Assembly: GCA_043228905.1 (NCBI GenBank) | Contig: JBHGNT010000012.1 | Coordinates: 16,058,001-16,122,000 of the forward strand | Direction of reading: 5' to 3' | DNA: 64,000 bases | Source: Azolla caroliniana | Taxonomy: Eukaryota; Polypodiophyta | Shown: in pieces, positions 55,932-64,000 of the stretch | How the letters are laid out: each line of letters opens with the position of its first letter | How positions within the stretch are numbered: the first letter of the stretch is position 1 | Program-made: the position numbers and the translations under genes | Notes under the pieces: generated by a model | Databases searched by the model: none | The model's input: only the letters and a program-made list of their open reading frames with translations | What the model was told of the DNA's origin: nothing

Positions 55932-56195
55932 TTCTTTCTTTTCTCTGAGTTTGTTTGAATCTCCTCCAAACAATCGATGGTTTAATCCTTTTTTATTAAA
56001 TCCTTTTTTCAAATTTCTTCCATCACTTCTTTTCTCTGAGTTTTGTTTGAATCTCCTCCAAACAATCGATGGTTTAATCCTTTTTTATTAAAATCCTTTT
56101 TTCAAATTTCTTCCATCACTTTCTTTTCTCTGAGTTTGTTTGAATCTCCTCCACAATCGAAGGTTTAATCCATTTCAAATTTCTTCCATCACTGT
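55932..56195. repeat. Tandem repeat, about 96-bp period
   Basis: TCTTTTCTCTGAGTTT, GTTTGAATCTCCTCC, ACAATCGATGGTTTAATCC and TTCAAATTTCTTCCATCAC recur nearly three times just downstream of the small ORF. The third unit is shorter. Confidence 0.9.
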
Positions 56196-56495
56196 TCATC
56201 AATCAATCAATGAATCAATCAGTTCTTCCTTCTTTAAGGTGTTCACCTTCCCTTTGTAATTCTACCCCAAAAACCTCGCCCTTTTTTTCTTTGTCTTCAT
56301 TCTGTCTTTCTTCCTTCCTTCCTTTCTTCTTGATCATCTTCATGTAAATCTTTACAGTCTCGAAAATTTGTTCCATCTTCATCATCATCATCATTCATGG
56401 CTTTAGACTACTTTTTCTTTGTTTTCTGTATCGAAACAAGATTTCCAGTCTTTAATTCTTATTCAAATCCCTAACCACACAATCAATCATGATCC

Positions 56496-56705
56496 TACTC
56501 CCTAATCTCTCATCACATGTGATTCTTAGAATCAATCATGCATGTTCCTAATTAACTGGTCACTTAATTTAGCTTGTTTCTTAGCGAAACAAATCCGAAA
56601 TGCTGGGTTTAATCATCCTACTCCCTAATCTCTAATCACATGTGATTCTTAGAATCAATCATGCATGTTTCTAATTAACTGGTCACTTAATTTAGCTTGT
56701 TTCTA
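56496..56705. repeat. Duplication, about 120-bp period
   Basis: CTACTCCCTAATCTC, ATCACATGTGATTCTTAGAA and TTAACTGGTCACTTAATTTA occur twice. Confidence 0.9.
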
Positions 56706-57084
56706 AGTAACTTAACTCACTTAATTTAGCTCTTACAACAGTCTAAATTTGTTCTAGACAAGACTTTTGGCTGGTGAAGATATCAGAACTCTAATCTTGG
56801 TTAATATGTTCTAAAGTCAAATTCATCGGAATTAAGCTTAATTGTAACCATAAAACTCTTCACTGTCTCTATATAACTATACCAGAATCATATTGTTTCA
56901 CTTGGCGTAATTGTGGTACAAACCAAGTTAATGGAGGATGATATTACATCATTGCTTCAATCCTAATTTAATGCAAATTGGTTTATATAATCATCGCAAA
57001 ATAATCCTTTTGACTAGTTAATTGTTTTCCAAGTTATAGGTTCAATCCTAAACATGTGCTACAAATTACAGTGCTCTCATCATA

Positions 57085-57300
57085 ATCAGAAGTTAGCTTA
57101 TGCTAATTATTCCCTTGTCTTGACCAAAACTTTTGTTTTGGATTTGAATTGTAATTATTATGATTTCTATTTAATCATAAGTTAAGCTTATGCTAATTAC
57201 TCCCTTGTCTTGACCAAAACTTTTGTTTTGGATTTGAATTGTAATTATTATGATTTCTATTTAATCATAAGTTAAGATTATGCTAATTACTCCCTTTTCT
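57085..57300. repeat. Tandem repeat, about 90-bp period
   Basis: TTATGCTAATTA(C/T)TCCCTT, GACCAAAACTTTTGTTTTGG and TGATTTCTATTTAATCATAA recur; two full units and part of a third. Confidence 0.9.
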
Positions 57301-57884
57301 TCACCAAAGCTTTTTATTGGATTCAGACTTCTATGTATGGCTAATTCTGATCTTGCATGATTGTTATCCTTCCTAAGTTCCATGAGATTATAGAGAGACA
57401 CAATTCAAGTGTGACCAGTTAACGTTAAATCCTCGAATTCATTCGATTTGCATCTACTTCCATGTCTATACCATGATCAATATCCACCACATGGTTAACT
57501 TGAATTTGATTGTGCCACAACATTGGGTTATCTTGTTAGTTTGAGATGGATCAGATTAATCTTGGTTAATTTGATCTTAGATTGTAGAAAAAAAAAAAAA
57601 CATGATTAATTGTGATGCCACTCTTATCATAGTTGAACCTGAACCACGATATGATTAATCCTAATTCCGTTGGATTGCATGGTGTACTTTAATAATTTGA
57701 TTTTGGATTGATTGAATCAAAATTGTTACCATTAATTGCTTGGTTTTAATTTAGAACAAAGACCTTGTACTAATCTCGCAAGATTAGGATTAATTCTTCT
57801 TCTTCATTTTTAGTGCTTATTATTTTATTATTTTCCAAAAAAAACTCCTTCCATTAGATATAAAATTTTACAAATGAGACTCAT

Positions 57885-58165
57885 TTTTAGTGTTTATTGT
57901 GAAAGCCTTCTTTCCTTCATCTTCATTTGTTTTAACTCTTTTAAAAACATTAAACATAACTAGCAAACAATATACTCTTCTCTTTATCTCCAATTATTTT
58001 TAAATCTTTTTAAAACATTAAACATAACTGAGAAAACAACGTTAGGATTAGTTCTTAAAACAACATTAGGATTAGTTCTTCAGATTTAGTGTTTATGGTG
58101 AAAGCCTTCTTCTCTTTATCTCCATTTGTTTTTTTAACTCTTTTTAAAATATTAAACATAACTGA
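57885..58165. repeat. Imperfect tandem repeats
   Basis: Variants of GTGAAAGCCTTCTT, TTTATCTCCA, TTTTTAAAACATTAAACATA and ACTGA(G/C)AAAACAAC recur about three times. A TAGGATTAGTTCTT phrase is doubled at 58041-58081. Confidence 0.8.
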
Positions 58166-60902
58166 CAAAACAACATATGCATGATGTGGGGGGTGGTGGT
58201 AGTCAAAACTTGCATGCACATGCCACCACAGTTCAGACATGCTTAGGGTTTCTCTATTAAATGGATATTTCATGGCATAGGAATTTTTTGTTTGTTTAAT
58301 CACTTCGTAGATCATTCATGTAACCCGTTCTTGTCACGGCATGAGAAATTACTACGTAGATTGTGTGGTAATGTTCTCTAGGACCATCTAATATAGTAGA
58401 TTGTGTGCAATTGTTCTCTAGGCCCATAATCTATGGTAGGGCCATCTATTGTAGATTGCCAATGCACTAATGATGACCTCTAGTGACAAAGCTCTCAAAA
58501 GAACCACATATTCCCTTTCTCTTTCTCTCTCCATACAATGTAAGCTCCAAATCCTCCTCTTGAGTGGTACTTCCTTGTGCCATGTAAAGTTCTTAACCTT
58601 TTTGGTAGACAAAAGTCGTATCTATATTTGCTTCGGCACACGATTATCATGAGAAAAGCCTCGCGACTCGTGATATGGGAGCATGTTTCAACCATGACAT
58701 CGATGATTGAGAGATTGGTGCGTGTCTCTAGAAGTAACCCCCATGTCAATATTTACGTAGTCCTCTGAGTTTGTTCATATTGTACATGGATGATGGATTA
58801 TCGATGTGGAGTGACCAAGTGTCAGTCCATTTCATCAAGAAATGACTCCATGATAATTGCTGCTTTTCATCTCATTGGAATGAGCGCACTATCGACGAAT
58901 TAGGTGAGGAGTCATAAATGTGTTTCGACACTTTTCGTTGGGTTGTAAATGCATGTGGGATGGGTACTCCCATTTCTAACATAAAAGGTATCGATCATTG
59001 AATGCATGTGCAATCAATGATAACGAGGATTTCAATTGAGTAATATATTACATGTTTTGCATATATACTAAAAACTTGCTTTCGAAACAAGTCACTGATA
59101 GACGAGGATTTCATTTGCATGTTCCACATATATACTAAACAATTGCATTGGAATCATTATGATAAATTGTTGGGATTCGAGAAAGTAGTTGCATCTGTCC
59201 TCATAACTAAGTGTGGGTTAGAATGGCTTTAAATTTCTATAATGGAAGCCAATTTGAATGTCACTACATAGTCAATCTAATTTTCTACCTTATTTTTACA
59301 CAAATGTTTCTAGTAGGTGGTTGAATTTAAATGGAAAAATTATGTAGTAAAATTCAATGACTTGGCTTTACCATGGATTTGCATTTTGGCATGCAAAAAC
59401 AACACATTGGGTTGTTATTGTCTAACAAGGAGCTAAAGGTAAAATGGATGACTCTCTTCTTATGAAAGACTTTTGTTTGCATAATGCATTTAGCCTTTGC
59501 TGTTAGCTATGTTTTCAACTTATAGAAATAGCACCAACAAAGATTGTATGCTAAACCACAATTGGCCTCTATATAATCATATAAAATCTTATAACTAAAC
59601 TCACAGAAGCCTTGATTCGTGGGTTGATTCTCAAGTAATATTTTGTGGTTACCGCATGGTGTGAGTTTGAAACCTACAACATGGCCATTGTAATGCAAAC
59701 CAAATTTGTTCCAAATGGGTAGATCAATAGATTTTTCTCTCTCTCTAGCCATGTGCTTTATTTGCATGGGTGATTGAACGATAATTTGGGACTATTTTGG
59801 AACCATGATTAAGGTTGATTACATTATGGCTTTACAACATTGACATGAATATTTTTCTCGGACACAATAATGTTGACCTTGGAAATGTGATGTTAGCAAA
59901 TGAAATATCCTCTCAAAATTATAGTGTTTTTGCTATGCAAAGGTAAAGATATACCTCTTGTACTTTTAATTTTAGATCGTACACATTGACCTATCACTCC
60001 TATAAGAATGGCTTTACACCATTGACATTATTATTTCTCGTCGAACACAAGTGGATACAAGTGCATTACCTTTAGAAAGTAATACAATATATTCAACAAA
60101 CTTACATGTCATAGAAGACTTTCTTTTCATTAAAAACTTTGGTGAGCATATATACATACATCATACATATATGTACATGATACCTATAGAGCATACACAT
60201 ACATACCTACAAAACATAAAATTTATGATACAGGTTGAATATGCCTTTAATATATTGTAGACAAAGGGCAAGTTATACTGGCACGATCTTGCCCCATCAT
60301 CCACCTCTATAAAAGACAAAAGAAGAGTGTAAAGAAGAAAGCACCCTTACACTAATCTAATAGTGATATTAGATAATGCATGCCGTACAAAAGCGTGAGA
60401 AAAAGAGTTGAGTTTGACTCTGTTGCCATCAAGTAGCTGTGTTTTCTTTATGTGCGTTGATTCTCCCTTAATATCATGTATTAAGTGTTTTCCGTTATGC
60501 TATATTAAGCAATTAAACTCTTTACATTTGTAAGGAATTGGGTATGATTCTTGTGTAGCAGAAGAGATATGTGTTATGTGTATGTGTCATAGAATATGAT
60601 TCCTGACCTTTGAGTAATCATAGATTCTCAAAAGGTGTGTTCACACGTTGCACTATGTTGAGATTGATTCTCAACAACATTGAATAAAGTTGAACCGTAC
60701 AATTGTCTTTGCTACCTCTAAGTGTACCCTATATCCAATACTTCTTGACCTTGTCAACCACCATAACAATGTTTCCAAGAACCACGTTTCCTCTTAACCA
60801 CTATACACATAAATTTCTATGTCTAAAACTGACATGATTGACTCCGTTGTCGAAAAATATTTACTTCATAAGTAGAAATTCTAATTGAAAACAAAATGTT
60901 TG
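58166..60902. other. AT-rich intergenic sequence
   Basis: No gene, RNA or bounded element recognised. Open frames here are short and lack motifs. Short phrases such as GACGAGGATTTCA are repeated near 59020 and 59102. Confidence 0.45.
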
Positions 60903-61306
60903 TATTACGGGCATGTCCATAAATTATCCCGTGGTAAGATTGTTGCGGGATTAAATGTGAGGGTTAAATGAGAATGTAAAGAAGGGAGGATTACTTTTAA
61001 TCCTCGAAATTGAGACAACCTATTAAGGACAAGTGTGAACTTGCATGGGGGGCTTAGATCTGGCTATAAATATGAGGCCTAGCTACCATCATTTGACACA
61101 TGATCGACTACGTCGAGACTCTGATCTTGTGGTGATCAACTCTTGTAGCAAGTGCACCAACACCAAGTACGACTCGATGTGGGACGCCGATTGGGGCTTG
61201 AGTCTGTCTCAAGGCTGGATCAGCACCCTTCTTTCTCTCTCTCCTTTCTTTTCTATCTATCTATTATTTCCTTATCATATGCTTACATTAGGATCAAGCT
61301 CTAACA
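60903..61306 (+). repeat. Solo LTR of the gypsy A family
   Basis: The 404-bp unit runs from TATTACGGGCATG to CTCTAACA and matches the gypsy A LTR throughout, including GGCTATAAATATGAGGCC, CGACTACGTCGAGACTCTG and GCACCAACACCA. Like A's 5' LTR it starts TA, not TG. No PBS follows, so it is solo. Flanks TGTTG and GTTTG are not a clean duplication. Confidence 0.88.
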
Positions 61307-62062
61307 GTTTGACTCCAAATATGACTTGGGTGTATAAGATCAAAGGTTCAAATTGATCACAATTCAAGATTGTTTCACCAAAATATCCAAAGATCAGAGT
61401 GAACCCCTTGAAAAATTAATAATATCAAGCAACTCTAGCTCAATTAATGGAATTGTTCCACGTGTTACATGGGGTCTCTTGTTTGAATATTTAATGTGAG
61501 GTAAAAGCATTGGATATGAATGTGTATGATGCATCCACATTAGACCTTTGTAAAGTCCACTGAAAGATCAATAAACACAAATTTGGTTGGTTTAATATTG
61601 GTGCATTGCATCCATGCTATGTGGTAGCATGTGAATTACATACAATGTTTATTCAAGAGGTAGCAATATGCATCTTTTGATTGTAAGAGGGAGAAAAAGG
61701 GAAATTGGTCAAGGGGTTCAAGGAGAAAAGTTATGGATATACTACTGAATTTGTATTTCAAGATTTCAATATTTAGGGTTAGGGTCTCACTACTCTATAT
61801 GGTACTTATATATATTAATAATTTAAGCAAATCGTTGATTTTCCTACACTACCCTATCTATCCATTTTTTGTATTCTATTTAGCTACTCACTATCTTCTT
61901 ATTTCTTGCAATCTATATTTCATTTTCTTTCCTGTTCTTTGTATCTCCCCTCATTCACAACCATAATAGTTCTAATAAGCTGGTCACAAACTTTATGACA
62001 AAGTAACCAGTTAGCCCAAACACTAGCTATCTATTTGTTTCCAACCTTATATTTAGCAAGTT

Positions 62063-62116
<54 letters not shown>

Positions 62117-62500
62117 CAATATATATATTTCATTTTCTTATTGGTTGAAGGTAGAACCTACCCTCTATTGTTATTGTTAGGGTCATGACTCATCATGGCT
62201 CCATACAAGTTGTATCTAAGTGTTACATGCAATAGGGCCACATCACTTAAACAATCAACTCATGATGGAGCCTCAAGCTAATGATTAAATCATGAACTCA
62301 AGATTGACGGTGGAACGGACAAATCTCAATTCAACCTTCAAACTCGCTAAACACAAGAAGGTTGTAGAACTTTAATTGCACAAGGATTCAAAACTCATAA
62401 GACACCTTGAATGCAAGAGAGCTCAACACAAAGGCCATTTAACTCAAGAGAGATCTTAAACTCATGAGTGTCATAGACACACAAAAGTTTTTTACTCTAG
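61307..62500. other. AT-rich intergenic with CT microsatellite
   Basis: A SINE-like pair of boxes (CTAGCTCAATTAATGG and GGTCTCTTGTTTGAATA) lies at 61445-61490, and a long CT run at 62066-62111. Otherwise nothing is recognised. Confidence 0.45.
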
Positions 62501-63100
62501 TTCACTCCAATCTCCAATTTTATAAAATAATAATATTTGAACCACGGCGAGAACTATTATGCTCACAACTGAGTACAACTCATGAAAGAGTTCAAATTAA
62601 TGACTGAATATCAAAAGATGAATGAATCTAGAAGTTCAAACATGTAACCCAAAATCTACACATGTTTCTATGATATCTCGGATTTCTAACTTCGACTAGT
62701 TTAGGGTTGTTTATATATTTAAGAAGTTGTTTTTCTAGGATTCTAACTTTGAAGGATACTGTCACAATCGAAGATTTGAAGGCGATGTCGATTTTGAAGA
62801 AAAGAAGATAATAACAAAACAAGAAGACAAGAATTTGTATTACTCGAAGACCAAGATGACAAGGGTGTTGAAGACTAGTGTTGAACCGGAATAGTTCAAC
62901 ACTAAGCAGATCTTCCACTTATATAGCATACATACGATCATGCATGATCGCCACTTGGCATAATACATGTGTGCCACTTGGCAATCATCCATTGTGTTTA
63001 GTGTCCCATAACTCTAAATAATAATAGTATGAAAACATATTTATTAATTTAAATAAGTGGGCGTTATGGTTAAAGTGTAAGACCTTGACATTTTGTGACA
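62501..63100 (-). repeat. Putative antisense gypsy LTR
   Basis: On the minus strand a purine tract CAAAGGAGGGGATGA is followed by TGTCACAAAATGTCAAGG at 63100, the same arrangement as at 38676-38690. GCTATATAAGTGG at 62917-62929 is a good TATA box. The far end is undefined. A short pol-tail frame (ALRLLELVVKGG) precedes the purine tract. Confidence 0.5.
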
Positions 63101-63160
63101 TCATCCCCTCCTTTGACAACGAGTTCCAAGAGTCGCAATGCATGAACTAGGTTTTGGTTT

Positions 63161-63593
63161 TGTTGAGAATCAAGCTCAACCTAACCTTGTGTGTGAACAC
63201 ACCCTTTGCGAATCTATGAGCACTCAAAGGTCAAGAGTCATACCACTACTTTCTACACATTAACTATGTGTCATAGAATCATATTCTATGACACATAACT
63301 AATGAGTTACATATTCCCCATGACTATGAGTCTTGACATTCCCCAAGAGAGAGTGGTTGTTGTAGTTAGTTAATGAAGAGAGAGGGTGACTATATATAAA
63401 GCACCTTCCTCATACTTCATATTAAGTCGGTTGTGACTCCTTGTAATTCTACATTTTATATTTCATATTCTACTTGTGAATATACATCTTCTTTTTCTTG
63501 AGTATTTCATTTCTCTAGCTTATCTATCTTGTGTTTCTCTTCTCTTCTCTCTTTTCTCTCACACATAACACATATCATACCCGATTCTTTACA
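63161..63593 (+). repeat. 5' LTR of the Copia at the window end
   Basis: This 433-bp LTR starts TGTTGAGAATCAAGCTCAAC and ends CCGATTCTTTACA. CTATATATAAAG near 63390 is a likely TATA box. TGGTATCGGAGC at 63594-63605 is the PBS with one change. Confidence 0.9.
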
Positions 63594-63742
63594 TGGTATC
63601 GGAGCGGTTTGGTAGCCCATATGCGTGTGTTGTGTCTATGCCGACGTTCGAGAAGAACCGGTCCATCGCTATCGTAGTGCGACTACATAGCTCGTATTCA
63701 AGAGAGAAGGAAAAGAAAAGAAGGAAGAAATCTTCATCGAAA

Positions 63743-64000
63743 ATGAATGCTCAAATGGGGAACGCTCTCCCTAGCAAGAAGCTAGATCAAAACAACTTTG
63801 AATCTTGGGAGTACAAGATGCACCAATACCTTGTCGGCCAAGGCTATTGAAACTACATCAAAGGAGCACAAGAAAATCGACTTGACCCAACAACCCGTGA
63901 ATACTCAACATGGGAGCAAGCTGCGAGCTGAGTAATATATTGCATGGTGACATGTGTTCGTGAACACATGCTCGGTTACATTCGAGAAGCCAAGACGCCG
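63743..64000 (+). pseudogene. Copia gag, partial, with stops
   Basis: ATG at 63743 opens MNAQMGNALPSKKLDQNNFE, SWEYKMHQYLVGQGY, close to Copia D's gag at 42939. A TGA follows at 63848 and another near 63930 (after EQAAS), so this copy is broken. The frame still reads HMLGYIREAKTP at the window end. Confidence 0.88.

Larger units (their letters stand above)
63161..64000 (+). mobile_element. Copia of the D family, left end
   Basis: An LTR, PBS and gag start run off the window. It inserted just beside the antisense gypsy LTR. The TSD cannot be checked because the right end is outside. Confidence 0.88.

Noticed and set aside
60898-61311. Clean TSD for the solo gypsy LTR
   Set aside because: TGTTG and GTTTG agree at only three of five positions, so I do not claim it.

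Overview
The window reads as nuclear DNA of a land plant with a large, repeat-packed genome. The evidence is a five-exon mitochondrial-type GrpE gene with plant-like introns, Ty1/copia and Ty3/gypsy LTR retrotransposons primed by initiator tRNA-Met, tRNA-derived SINE-like units with A and B boxes, a LINE with a zf-RVT tail, and broken PPR (E/PLS-type) fragments. A chromodomain relic of the animal/fungal/Tcn1-like type hints at a seed-free plant such as a fern or lycophyte. That lineage call is inference only. No prokaryotic, organellar or CRISPR features are visible.

Layout. 418-7981: a pile of Copia elements. One is complete and coding-intact (490-5661, TSD TGATG). It landed inside the 3' end of an older relative, next to an inverted, heavily deleted Copia relic. 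7982-12260: an antisense LTR with its own TATA box, followed by a GC-rich, transposon-like stretch of degenerate repeated modules. 13545-18425: the host gene block, with a PPR relic, the GrpE gene on the minus strand (14145-17532), and a seven-unit tandem repeat upstream of its start. 18430-36480: a nest at least four levels deep. An old minus-strand gypsy (C) is split by gypsy B (20284-34982, TSD GTCAT). B's 5' LTR is split by gypsy A (20499-28240), which itself carries a 1.54-kb LTR-like insertion. B's protease region holds a solo Copia LTR.

36500-50720: relics of a chromodomain gypsy, a PPR E-domain and a LINE. The LINE is cut into two pieces by about 7 kb containing a decayed Copia. Its 3' end meets an inverted LTR from a second, oppositely oriented copy. 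50721-64000: mostly AT-rich intergenic DNA with one plausible 62-codon gene (55649-55837), several local tandem duplications downstream of it, a solo gypsy-A-type LTR (60903-61306), and the left end of another Copia running off the window (63161 onward).

Only three protein-coding units look unbroken: GrpE, the Copia polyprotein at 1160-5236, and the small ORF at 55649. The rest is mobile-element sequence at different stages of decay. Nesting gives an insertion order: C before B; B before A and before the solo Copia LTR; A before its internal LTR-like insert. Nothing seen clearly amounts to a new biological system. The most unusual structures are a covarying hairpin at the U5 end of three different Copia LTRs, the Copia with inverted LTRs, the RT-deleted Copia whose stop codon abuts the polypurine tract, and the hairpin-bearing repeat array upstream of GrpE.
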